A stretch of 64,000 nt of DNA, from positions 62,001 through 126,000 of the forward strand of contig CAKKSC010000005.1 in the NCBI GenBank assembly GCA_919902985.1, read 5' to 3'. The DNA comes from Desulfuromonadales bacterium (lineage in GTDB: Bacteria > Desulfobacterota > JAENJC01). This document shows positions 54,892 to 62,921 of the stretch, piece by piece. The position numbers were made by a program, and so were the translations under genes. The notes beneath the pieces are model-generated. The model worked only from the letters and a program-made list of their open reading frames with translations, ran no database searches and was not told where the DNA came from. Every line of letters starts with the position of its first letter. Position 1 is the first letter of the stretch.

Positions 54892-54971
54892 CAATTTTCT
54901 ATCCGGCAAGATTCGTTGTAAGCAAGGAGCAGTCTCCAGGCCATTGGATATAACACACAGACCGCAGTTTT

Positions 54972-55655
54972 TCAATAGCTATGAGTCTCTGTGTCAGCGC
55001 CTATTTCTGAGACGCGCCCTTCCCGCATAGCTACGATCTGGTCAGATAGGAGGGTTGCCTGAATAAGATTGTGGGTTGTAAGTATCACGGTAGTGCCGTG
55101 AATCTGGCACAGATCCTTTATAATTCCCTCGAAGGATTTTATGTGTCCCACATCGATATGGGCAGATGGTTCATCCAGCAGTAAAACCTTTGGCCTGAGA
55201 ACGATTGCCCTGGCCAGGGCCACTCTCTGGGCCTCCCCTCCAGAAAGCTCCCTTGCGGACTTGTTTCCCATCCCGGACAGCCCGACAGCCTGCAACCCTT
55301 TAACAACCCTTTCTCTTATTTCATCTCTGGAAATTCCCCTTATCTTAAGGCCGTAAACCACGTTATTCTCAACGGACGTTGAAAACAGATATGGTGTTTG
55401 ATGGACAAGGGTCACCTCCATCCTGAGGCGCTGGATATCGGCCTTGCTCACCTCTTTTCCATCGTAGCGCAGTACCCCCGATGATGGGTTATTAAGGAAT
55501 GCCAATATATTCAGGAGAGTGGTCTTGCCTGCCCCGTTGGGGCCAATTATGGAATATACCTTCCCCTTTTTAAACTGAAGGGATGGAATATCCAGGGCCT
55601 TCTGCCCATTATAGAAGTGGGTGAGTCCCTTTATGTCAAATATGTTGTTTTCCAT
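54972..55655 (-). CDS. tupC: Tungstate ABC transporter ATPase TupC
   Basis: This 227-residue ATPase has Walker A GPNGAGKTT, VTLVHQTPYLFSTSVENNVVYGLKIRG in the Q-loop region, signature LSGGEAQRVALARA, Walker B LLLDEPSAHID and switch His in LTTHNLIQA. The HQTPYLF region is common in TupC. It is the third gene of tupA-tupB-tupC on the minus strand, 13 bases after tupB, and is followed by lptD. Confidence 0.9.
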   Translation of the reverse strand: MENNIFDIKGLTHFYNGQKALDIPSLQFKKGKVYSIIGPNGAGKTTLLNILAFLNNPSSGVLRYDGKEVSKADIQRLRMEVTLVHQTPYLFSTSVENNVVYGLKIRGISRDEIRERVVKGLQAVGLSGMGNKSARELSGGEAQRVALARAIVLRPKVLLLDEPSAHIDVGHIKSFEGIIKDLCQIHGTTVILTTHNLIQATLLSDQIVAMREGRVSEIGADTETHSY

Positions 55656-55668
55656 ATATCTTCTATGC

Positions 55669-56361
55669 TTATCTTTCCTTCTGTTGGAGGAGGTTGAGAA
55701 ATATGTTTATTACGAGGGCGACTCCCATCAAAATTATCCCAATGGCCAGTCCGAAGGCAAACTCACCCTTGCTTGTTTCCAGCGCAATGGCCGTAGTCAT
55801 TGTCCTCGTGTACCCTCTTATGTTCCCGCCTAACATCATGGCGATCCCTACCTCGCCTATCACCCGGCCAAACCCTGCTATTACCGCGGCCAGGACCCCG
55901 AACCTCACTTCAGAAATGAGTTTTAAGTTAGCCTGAACAGAGGTAGCCCCTAGGGTCAGTGCAGTGGGGAGTATCCTGCTATCGCCTCCCTTTATGGAGC
56001 TCAGGGTGTAGTTGGTGATTATGGGAAGGGCAAGGATGGTGAGTCCTATTATCATGGAGGAGGGAGAAAAGAGCAGCCCCAGACCACCCAACGGCCCCTG
56101 CCTGCTTACAAAACCATACACAACAAGTCCTACTACCACTGTCGGAAGGGCCATCAAGGTACTTAGAAGAGTTATCGCAACCCTTTTTAGAGGAAATTCA
56201 GAAGTGGCAATGAACAGCCCTAAAGGTATTCCCATAGCAGAAGCACAGAAAGCAGAAGATATGGAAACAGTTATCGATGTCCATACGGCAGAATAGACCT
56301 CTCCATCAAGAGAAAGGATGAGGAGGACAGCGTTTCTGAATGAGTCATGCAAGAAATTCAT
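55669..56361 (-). CDS. tupB: Tungstate ABC transporter permease TupB
   Basis: This 230-residue inner-membrane protein has about five helices. The EAA-type loop GATSVQANLKLISEVRFGVLAAVIAGFGRVIGEVGIAMMLGG contacts the ATPase. The Cys/Ala-rich helices resemble TupB/WtpB permeases for oxyanions. It overlaps neither neighbour but lies 13-16 bases from each, forming an operon with tupA and tupC. Confidence 0.92.
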   Translation of the reverse strand: MNFLHDSFRNAVLLILSLDGEVYSAVWTSITVSISSAFCASAMGIPLGLFIATSEFPLKRVAITLLSTLMALPTVVVGLVVYGFVSRQGPLGGLGLLFSPSSMIIGLTILALPIITNYTLSSIKGGDSRILPTALTLGATSVQANLKLISEVRFGVLAAVIAGFGRVIGEVGIAMMLGGNIRGYTRTMTTAIALETSKGEFAFGLAIGIILMGVALVINIFLNLLQQKER

Positions 56362-56377
56362 ATCTTCCTACATTACA

Positions 56378-57184
56378 CTATTTTGCATTCGGAAAGAACA
56401 GCTGTTCCCCGTTTACCTTAAATTCTGCAATGATTCCCTGCCCCTCCTTTGAGGTCAAAAACTCGGTTAATTTCTTTGCCAGGTCATGTTTCACATGCGG
56501 GTGCCTCTGAGGGTTCACTGTTATGACCCCGTATGGGTTGAAAAGTGTCTTGTCTCCCTCATAAAGAAGAACAAGGTCGCTCTTTTTTTTGTAGGCTATA
56601 TAAGTTCCCCTGTCCGCCAGGGTGTACCCCTGTTTCTCTGTTGCCATGTTAATGACCTCCCCCATACCCTGTCCTGCCTCAATGTACCAGCTTCCCTTCT
56701 TAGCTATACCTTCTACCTTCCATATCTCTTTCTCCTTCTCATGGGTTCCTGATTCATCCCCGCGGGAAATGAATACGGCATTCTTTGCTGCTATATGTGA
56801 GAAGGCTTCACCAGCAGTTTTAGCTCCTTTCACCCCGGCCGGGTCTGAAGAAGGGCCTATAATAACAAAGTCGTTATACATCACGTCCTTCCTGTTAATG
56901 CCAAAGCCGTCGGCCACAAACTTATCTTCGAGCGCCCTTGCATGGACAAATACAACATCCACATCCCCCATCTCGCCCAGCTTCAAGGCTTTCCCTGTCC
57001 CGACAGCTACAACATCCACCTTGCAGTCGCAGCTTTTTTCAAAAGGTGGGAGGAGTACCTTGAGCAGTCCGGAATTTTCCGTGCTCGTGGTCGTGCTCAT
57101 CCGAAGCCTAATTTCGGCATGGGCGGATGTAAAACTTAACATCAAGAATATTATAACGGCATATAAGAAATTACGTCTGTTCAT
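56378..57184 (-). CDS. tupA: Tungstate-binding protein TupA
   Basis: This 268-residue periplasmic binding protein has a cleaved signal peptide (MNRRNFLYAVIIFLMLSFTSAHA). The mature start IRLRMSTTTSTENSGLLKVLLPPFEK contains TTTSTENSGLL, the TupA oxyanion-binding motif, followed by ISRGDESGTHEKEKEIWK and YTLADRGTYIAYK. TupA binds tungstate over molybdate; selectivity here is inferred from family. It is the first gene of tupABC, preceded by a C/G-rich repeat and a porin gene on the same strand. Confidence 0.95.
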   Translation of the reverse strand: MNRRNFLYAVIIFLMLSFTSAHAEIRLRMSTTTSTENSGLLKVLLPPFEKSCDCKVDVVAVGTGKALKLGEMGDVDVVFVHARALEDKFVADGFGINRKDVMYNDFVIIGPSSDPAGVKGAKTAGEAFSHIAAKNAVFISRGDESGTHEKEKEIWKVEGIAKKGSWYIEAGQGMGEVINMATEKQGYTLADRGTYIAYKKKSDLVLLYEGDKTLFNPYGVITVNPQRHPHVKHDLAKKLTEFLTSKEGQGIIAEFKVNGEQLFFPNAK

Positions 57185-57205
57185 ATCTCCTCCATCTTTT
57201 TTTAA

Positions 57206-57286
57206 CGCCCCCTCGCTCCCCCAACCACCCCTGCCCCTCCTTATTAAGGAGGGGATGAATGGGAGGTTAAGGGATGGGGGGAGTTA
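57206..57286. repeat. C/G-rich palindromic repeat between the porin gene and tupA
   Basis: The outer words CCCCCTCGCTCCCCC and GGGATGGGGGGAG flank a perfect inner palindrome CCCCTCCTTATTAAGGAGGGG (written here with its centre at TTATTAA). The outer words are shared with the element between livH and livM. Confidence 0.82.
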
Positions 57287-57290
57287 TTCT

Positions 57291-58472
57291 TTAAAACGCC
57301 AACTGGTACTGGACCCTCAAACGGCTGTCCTCCTGGCCGTCTTTGGTTTTTCCTGCCTCGTCCATTATCTTGAAGATGTCGGCCTGCATCTTGTTGCGAT
57401 GGTTGTTTACGAAGTAGTTGACGCCAAGTCCATACTCCTGTCTCAGGTCTGAACCGGTATCCTTGCTGGGGTCGAAGTACTCGTACCTTGCCGCCACCTC
57501 AACTTTCTTCGTTACTATAAAGTATCCGCCCTGGATGTAATACCCCTCTGCGGTCTCATCGGCAACCCCTTGTTTCTTAGGTTCTATGACCCTCTTAAAG
57601 TATTCCCCGTGAACAGAGGCCCCTCTGTACTTTGCTCCCACAAACGCATTGGAACCTGTGACGTCGCTTATACCCAGGGCCGTTGCAGCGAGACGGGCGT
57701 TAAGATTCGTATTCGTGGAACCTGCCTGGTCGCTGCTTACGGCATAGGCAGCCGATGCAAGCATCAACAACTTGTCCGAGATCTCGTTGTCTGATTCGTG
57801 ATATGCATACTTCCCGAACGGCTCAAAGATAAGGCGGGCGGCATAGAGCACCCCGTTGTCAGGATTAGATTTGTTGCGTCCTTCGCCGTTGTAAGCTCCT
57901 AAGTTATAAGTAATTTTGGAATCAAGAAACTTGCCGTAAAGGTTTACTCCGTTATCGCGGTCAAGCCTGAAGTTAGAGTCAACCTGGGTGCGCTCTATAA
58001 ACTGGAGTTCTGATGCCGATATGGTGAAAGACGTGGAGTATGGGACCTTGAACTGTCCTGCCCTTATTCCGCACTCTTTTGACGGAGCATAGTCAACAAA
58101 CCAGTCGAGGAGGCTGACCTTGTCAAATTCCCCTGACTGGGAGGCGCTCAGAAGCATCTGGTACTTCAATTTGTCCGACCCCGTATATCCTTTAAATCCA
58201 AGGCGGGTCCTCTGCACCTGGAAGTTGCTCAGGTCTTCTGCTGAAGTTATGTCGTTGGTCTGGTATGTGTAGCGGAATTGGCCGTACCCGTATATGTCGA
58301 AACGAAAGGTGTTGTCTGTTGTCTTCAGATAGATATTGTCCTTATATCCTGCCTCAACGCCTACGATCTTCACTTCTGAGGTTTGTGGCTGGATATTTTC
58401 CTCAGCCTGAACAAAAGAACCTGTTAAAACAGTTATTAAAAAAGCTGACACAAAAAACTTTATCATCTTCAT
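57291..58472 (-). CDS. Outer-membrane porin (OprO/OprP type)
   Basis: The 393-residue protein has a signal peptide (MKMIKFFVSAFLITVLTGSFVQA) and a run of amphipathic beta-strands ending in a C-terminal aromatic (YQLAF), as expected for an outer-membrane barrel. GYGQFRYTYQTN, FQVQRTRLGFKGYTG, YQMLLSASQSG and LLDWFVDYAPSKECGIRAGQFKVPYS match phosphate-selective porin O/P-like proteins. Next to tupABC on the same strand, it may admit tungstate or molybdate oxyanions, which is inference from position. The regulator and the small YezD-type gene lie upstream. Confidence 0.85.
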   Translation of the reverse strand: MKMIKFFVSAFLITVLTGSFVQAEENIQPQTSEVKIVGVEAGYKDNIYLKTTDNTFRFDIYGYGQFRYTYQTNDITSAEDLSNFQVQRTRLGFKGYTGSDKLKYQMLLSASQSGEFDKVSLLDWFVDYAPSKECGIRAGQFKVPYSTSFTISASELQFIERTQVDSNFRLDRDNGVNLYGKFLDSKITYNLGAYNGEGRNKSNPDNGVLYAARLIFEPFGKYAYHESDNEISDKLLMLASAAYAVSSDQAGSTNTNLNARLAATALGISDVTGSNAFVGAKYRGASVHGEYFKRVIEPKKQGVADETAEGYYIQGGYFIVTKKVEVAARYEYFDPSKDTGSDLRQEYGLGVNYFVNNHRNKMQADIFKIMDEAGKTKDGQEDSRLRVQYQLAF

Positions 58473-58578
58473 CTTGCTTCTCCTGTAGTTTTTTACGCCT
58501 CCAGTTTTCTGGTCAGCTTTAAATGGGTTAAATGGCTGTCTCCGGTGGTCCGGTCGTATTATCTGAATTGTTTTCCTT

Positions 58579-58752
58579 TCACCACCTCACTTTCTCTGTT
58601 TTATCAATCTGAACAACCTTTGACTCATGGATAGTTATCTGGATGGATCCGTACCTGATCTCCCGGACTGCCTTCATTATCTCCTCAGCAACCCTCCTAT
58701 CCGTTTCCATGTCATCGTTCTTAGTGTTCTTGTTCGTTGCAACCTTCAGCAT
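58579..58752 (-). CDS. YezD-family (DUF2292) small protein
   Basis: A 57-residue frame too short for many gene finders reads MLKVATNKNTKNDDMETDRR and then VAEEIMKAVREIRYGSIQIT, continuing IHESKVVQIDKTEKVRW. The core (helix, I-R-Y-G-S-I-x-I-T-I-H, V-V-Q-I-D-K-T-E-K-V-R) is the YezD/DUF2292 pattern, found in small proteins often near sulfur or molybdenum/tungsten genes. Its ATG overlaps the end of the regulator gene by seven bases, so it is co-translated. Function is not established. Confidence 0.85.
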   Translation of the reverse strand: MLKVATNKNTKNDDMETDRRVAEEIMKAVREIRYGSIQITIHESKVVQIDKTEKVRW

Positions 58753-59645
58753 GTATATATTACCTTCCCCGAATCCCTTGTATCATATCCGCCGAACCTC
58801 GCTGCTTCTTTCGAGAACCTCTCCGACCTGATTATATCCATCAGGGCCGCGACCTCTTCTGCAAAGAAGTATTCACGCGGAACAAGGAGATCGAAGCGCT
58901 CCTCTTTTAACGGGATGAAGCCCAATCCCAGAAGATTTGCGGTGGCCATTATCCCTGCGCCCGCGTCAGCCTCGTTTCTGAGCACCCGTAAAGCGACATC
59001 AAGGTGCGTAGAGACCTCATTGTCATATCCGGAGACGGCGGATATTGGAATCATTGCCTTTTTAAGCAGGGAGTCCATGAGAACCCTTGTGCCTGCTCCT
59101 TTCTGGCGGTTGGCGAACCTTGTCCCTTTTTTTGCCAAGTCCTCTATCCCCATTATCTTTTTAGGATTCCCTTTCTTGACCATAAGCCCCTGCTTTCGAT
59201 AAGCGAAGTTTATGACTACGAGCTTATGCTCAGAAAGGCCTGAAGCTGCCTGACAGATGTTATACTCACCCGTCTCCTGATCGAGTAAGTGGGATGCTGC
59301 AATATGGACCTTCTTTTCCTTAAGCATGAGGAGCCCTTCTGTGCTTCCGGTATTGCAGAAGAAGGGAAAGAACCCCTTGTCTCCCCTTGCCACCTCGTCC
59401 AGGGCGAATTCCAGCAGCGGGTCGTTGCTCCCTGCAACCATGAGGAAACCCTTTAGTCTGTGAAGGACGGATGGGTAGTTCTCCGTGCTGTTTTCAAGCC
59501 AGATGTCTACCAGTTCTTTAATGAAACCCCACTTGCCGGTGACCTTGGTTCCTGGAAGGCCTTTCTCTTCGATAAGGGAATAGACCTTCTTTTCATTAAT
59601 ACCAAGATACTTCGCAAGTTCGCGGGTGTTCATATAGCTGCCCAT
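58746..59645 (-). CDS. Helix-turn-helix regulator with oxyanion-binding-protein-like domain
   Basis: The 299-residue protein starts with a MerR/excisionase-type helix-turn-helix (MNTRELAKYLGINEKKVYSLIEEKGLPGTKVTGKWGFIKELVDIWL). It continues with a periplasmic-binding-like domain (LKGFLMVAGSNDPLLEFALDEVAR, ASHLLDQETGEYN, GTRFANRQKGAGTRVLMDSLLKK), as in PBP-like transcription factors that sense molybdate or tungstate. It lacks a signal peptide, so it acts in the cytoplasm. It heads the minus-strand group regulator, YezD-like protein, porin, tupABC and probably controls it in response to tungstate or molybdate. Confidence 0.85.
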   Translation of the reverse strand: MGSYMNTRELAKYLGINEKKVYSLIEEKGLPGTKVTGKWGFIKELVDIWLENSTENYPSVLHRLKGFLMVAGSNDPLLEFALDEVARGDKGFFPFFCNTGSTEGLLMLKEKKVHIAASHLLDQETGEYNICQAASGLSEHKLVVINFAYRKQGLMVKKGNPKKIMGIEDLAKKGTRFANRQKGAGTRVLMDSLLKKAMIPISAVSGYDNEVSTHLDVALRVLRNEADAGAGIMATANLLGLGFIPLKEERFDLLVPREYFFAEEVAALMDIIRSERFSKEAARFGGYDTRDSGKVIYTC

Positions 59646-59668
59646 GCATTCCCTCCTGTGAAGAATGC

Positions 59669-59697
59669 TTTTTACAATATTATGCGCCTTGTGTCAA
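59669..59697 (-). promoter_or_regulatory. Possible promoter of the tungstate regulator gene
   Basis: On the minus strand a perfect TTGACA and a weak TAAAAA are 17 bases apart and end 24 bases before the ATG. The rest of 59646-59903 is AT-rich, with no clear operator seen. Confidence 0.4.
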
Positions 59698-59903
59698 GAA
59701 AAGAATAACTCAAAATAACTTATGATGACAAGTTGTTTCAGAAAATAAAAATCCTTTTGTGTTCACTATGGCAGAATATACGTTTTGACTAAGAGGTTGA
59801 TTTGTGATATAAAAGTCCAATTGGATAGGGCAGTTACCAAAGTTGCATATGCGGGAAAGAGATGAAGTTTATTGATTCGATAGTTTGCAGGATAAACAGT
59901 TAG

Positions 59904-60785
59904 ATGCCTTCCCGTATTAAATATCTGCCAGAGTATCTCCTCCTTTATGCATTTACCAGGATCATTTATATACTCCCATTTAATTTTTCGGTAAAGATTG
60001 GAAGAGCGCTGGGAAGGCTTGTCTATAGATTGGATAAGCGCCATCGTGGGATTGCTCTGGAAAATATTGCTTCAACTCTTGAATTGAAGGGCCCTGAGGC
60101 CGAGAAGATAGTCTTGTCTGTTTTTGAAAACCTTGGAATGGTCCTGGCGGAGTTTATCAAGATTCCAACAATTGATAAGAGCTTCCTGGATAAGAGGGTG
60201 GTGGTAGAGGGTTTTGAAAACTACCTGAAGGCAAAGGGTGAGGGCAAAGGGGTCCTGATGCTGGGCGCCCACCTTGGAAACTGGGAGTTGCTTGCTGCAA
60301 CCCATCTCCTGAAGATGGGAGAAGGCGCCAGCGTGGTCTACATGAAGACAAAGAACCCTTATGTTGACAGGTTCATAGACTCTATAAGAAAATCTTACGG
60401 CCTGAAGACCATACCTCATCATAGCGCCATGAAACAGGTACTGGCAGCACTCAGGAAGGGAGATGGCGTCGGCATCCTGTTGGACCAGCATGGAGGACAG
60501 AAAGAGGCAATCAATGTAGATTTTATCGGACGGCCGGCAGCCACGAGCATTGGCCTTGCACTTATGGCATTGAGAACAGGGGCTCCGGTTGTGCCTATGT
60601 TCATGGTAAGGGATGGATACGACAGGTTCAGGTTTATATATGAAAAGCCGATTCATCTTGAAAAAAGCGGTGATATGGAAAAGGATATAAGGGATGGCAC
60701 TATTATCTTCAATAAGGTCATTGAGGATTATGTGAGAAGATACCCGGAGCAGTGGTTTTGGGTGCATAGAAGGTGGAAGGACTAA
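59904..60785 (+). CDS. LpxL/HtrB-type lipid A acyltransferase
   Basis: This 293-residue membrane-bound acyltransferase has the HX4E active site in LGAHLGNWELLAATH, an N-terminal hydrophobic segment (YLLLYAFTRIIYILPFNFSV), VVYMKTKNPYVDRFIDSIRKSYGL, ILLDQHGGQKEAINVDFIGRPA and WFWVHRRWKD, all typical of LpxL/LpxM. It would add a secondary acyl chain to lipid A. Its stop overlaps the start of an LTA-synthase-like gene, and msbA follows, so the three form a lipid A/envelope operon. Confidence 0.92.
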   Translation: MPSRIKYLPEYLLLYAFTRIIYILPFNFSVKIGRALGRLVYRLDKRHRGIALENIASTLELKGPEAEKIVLSVFENLGMVLAEFIKIPTIDKSFLDKRVVVEGFENYLKAKGEGKGVLMLGAHLGNWELLAATHLLKMGEGASVVYMKTKNPYVDRFIDSIRKSYGLKTIPHHSAMKQVLAALRKGDGVGILLDQHGGQKEAINVDFIGRPAATSIGLALMALRTGAPVVPMFMVRDGYDRFRFIYEKPIHLEKSGDMEKDIRDGTIIFNKVIEDYVRRYPEQWFWVHRRWKD

Positions 60786-62815
60786 TGAACACAGATAGTT
60801 TTAAAATATACTACACGGCTACGAGACAGCTTTTCCAGGTCTATCTCCTTGGCCTGATATTGTTCATGTCATTTCGCACAGCCCTCCTGTTCTCCTTTGG
60901 AAGTTATTCGGATCTGAGCGCATACAAACTGGACATGCTCAGGGCCTACTGGGTAGGATACAGGTTCGACACAACGGTCCTGACCTATGGCCTTGTACTC
61001 CCTTTCACCATGAATTTGCTGCTCCTGGCTATACCACGATATTACGACGCCGTCAGGAGATTTGCATACTGGTATATCATATTTGTCTATTTCATCTTTT
61101 TATCGGTACTGTTCGTAGACTTCTTCTATTTCAAGTTCTTCCAGTCCCATCTGAATGTACTTCTGTTCGGCATTGTAAACGACGATACAAAGGCAGTGAT
61201 GACCTCTGTCTGGACAGATTATCCGGTTATCAAGGTCCTGCTGATTATTACATCTGTAATGTGGCTCCTTACATATCTCATCAGGAAGATAATGAGCAGG
61301 GAATATAATGTGGGCGCTAAGGGCCTCATATTCAAGGCAGCCTTTGTCGTTTCCCTGTTGGGGGTGTACGGTCTTGCCATGCGCGGTTCCATCGGTGTAT
61401 TTCCTATTCAAAACGATGATACAACAATTTCCCCAAATAACTTTGTTAATGCCATGACAATCAACGGCGTCTTTTCTCTGAAAGTGGCGTTCAAGGAAAA
61501 GGAGCGGTATAAGATCGACACCGACATCCCAAAGATGCTTGGACAGAGCGGTTTTAAGACTCCCCAGGAGGCCTTGAGCATCTATCTGAATAAATCCGTC
61601 ACGGAAGATAAGGAACTCCAGAAGTTATTGCTTGCAAAGACGCCATCAAACCCATTCCTTAAAGAGAACCCTCCTCATGTCATTTTCCTTCAGATGGAGA
61701 GCATGAGCAACTACTACCTTGACCTGCATTCAAAGGAGGTGAACCTCCTGGGAACACTGGAGGAAGAGCTTCCCAACATAGTTCTTCTCAGGAACTTCCT
61801 GTCATGCACTAATGGGACCATACACACACTCGAAGGAGTAATGGTTAACAGCCCGAGGACGCCCATATCACAGTCGCCTTACATGGACAGGTCTTTGTCT
61901 TCATCAGTGGCCCTCCCGTTCTTAGATGCCGGTTATCAAACCACATATTTAACCGGTGGGAAACTGGGCTGGCGCAACCTCGATAAGTTTGTCGGGAGGC
62001 AGTATTTCCAGGCGGTTGAGGGGAGCGCTACACTGCTGGCGGAAGTAAAAGATGCAAAGGCATGGGAGTGGGGTGTTCATGATGAGTTCCTTTTTGAACG
62101 CATCTTTAATAAACTGGAGAAATCCAGCGGGAAGCCACAGTTTATCTATGCCATGACCATCTCAAACCATACGCCGTTTGCAATCCCTGATACGTATAAG
62201 CCGTATAAAGTTCAAATCTCGGAAGATATTCGCAAGAGACTTCGCACCAACGAAGATATAGCCATAAAGAACTTCACAGGTTACCAATATGCCAATGACA
62301 GCCTGGGGAGGCTCATTCAGAGGATAAGGACCTCACCTTATGGGAGCAACACTATTCTCGTAGCTACAGGTGACCACAATACCCTGCAACTGTTTGACTT
62401 TACCGACAGCCAGCTTTTGCAGAAGCTCAGTGTGCCGCTTGTGATGTATGTCCCTGAGAAGTACCGTCCAAACCAACCTATTGATACAACTGTTTTTTCA
62501 TCGCACAAGGACATATTCCCGACCATCTTTAATCTGGCCTTATCAGATGCAACATACTTAAGATCAGGGAATAACCTGTTCGATGTCACATCAGCAGATT
62601 CCTTTGCCGTCAACAACTACAATGTGGCCATGAATAAGATCGGTGCGGTATTGATACAGAGTACGCCGCTTTATTACAGGTGGAAAAAAGATAATTCAAA
62701 GCTGCTGGAGCCGACGACTGCCCAGGAAACACCGGGCCTTGAGGCACTGCTGAAAAAGGCAAAGGCGTCTGTAGTCTCAATGAATTACTATGTCCAGTCT
62801 GAGTTATCAAAATAG
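60785..62815 (+). CDS. LTA-synthase-like sulfatase-fold phosphotransferase
   Basis: The 676-residue protein has about five N-terminal membrane helices (to about residue 205) and a periplasmic sulfatase-fold domain. Metal and nucleophile sites can be seen in VIFLQMESMSNYYLD (Glu), CTNGTIHTLEGVMV (catalytic Thr region) and ILVATGDHNTLQ (Asp-His). Gram-positive relatives make lipoteichoic acid; Gram-negative ones transfer phosphoglycerol or phosphoethanolamine-like groups to envelope glycans or lipid A. Its overlap with lpxL (TAATG) and its place before msbA suggest an LPS-modifying role. An in-frame GTG at 60773 is less likely than ATG 60785. Confidence 0.88.
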   Translation: MNTDSFKIYYTATRQLFQVYLLGLILFMSFRTALLFSFGSYSDLSAYKLDMLRAYWVGYRFDTTVLTYGLVLPFTMNLLLLAIPRYYDAVRRFAYWYIIFVYFIFLSVLFVDFFYFKFFQSHLNVLLFGIVNDDTKAVMTSVWTDYPVIKVLLIITSVMWLLTYLIRKIMSREYNVGAKGLIFKAAFVVSLLGVYGLAMRGSIGVFPIQNDDTTISPNNFVNAMTINGVFSLKVAFKEKERYKIDTDIPKMLGQSGFKTPQEALSIYLNKSVTEDKELQKLLLAKTPSNPFLKENPPHVIFLQMESMSNYYLDLHSKEVNLLGTLEEELPNIVLLRNFLSCTNGTIHTLEGVMVNSPRTPISQSPYMDRSLSSSVALPFLDAGYQTTYLTGGKLGWRNLDKFVGRQYFQAVEGSATLLAEVKDAKAWEWGVHDEFLFERIFNKLEKSSGKPQFIYAMTISNHTPFAIPDTYKPYKVQISEDIRKRLRTNEDIAIKNFTGYQYANDSLGRLIQRIRTSPYGSNTILVATGDHNTLQLFDFTDSQLLQKLSVPLVMYVPEKYRPNQPIDTTVFSSHKDIFPTIFNLALSDATYLRSGNNLFDVTSADSFAVNNYNVAMNKIGAVLIQSTPLYYRWKKDNSKLLEPTTAQETPGLEALLKKAKASVVSMNYYVQSELSK

Positions 62816-62816
62816 C

Positions 62817-62897
62817 TACCCCTCACCCTGGCCCTCTCCCACAAGGGGGCGAGGGAACATACCTCCCCTCCCTTGACGGGAGGGGATTGAGGGGAGG
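62817..62897. repeat. C/G-rich palindromic repeat before msbA
   Basis: The element begins CCCCTCACCCTGGCCCTCTC and ends GGGGATTGAGGGGAGGG. It contains CCCCTCCCTTGACGGGAGGG at 62865, identical to the core of the repeat inside the addA-like gene. A GGGGAGG word at its end lies directly before an in-frame GTG of the msbA frame. Confidence 0.82.
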
Positions 62898-62921
62898 GTG
62901 AAAACCAATGGAGACAAAGAA

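Noticed and set aside
58627..59202. Long plus-strand frame opposite the regulator and YezD genes
   Set aside because: It is antisense to two genes with clear families and has no family features.
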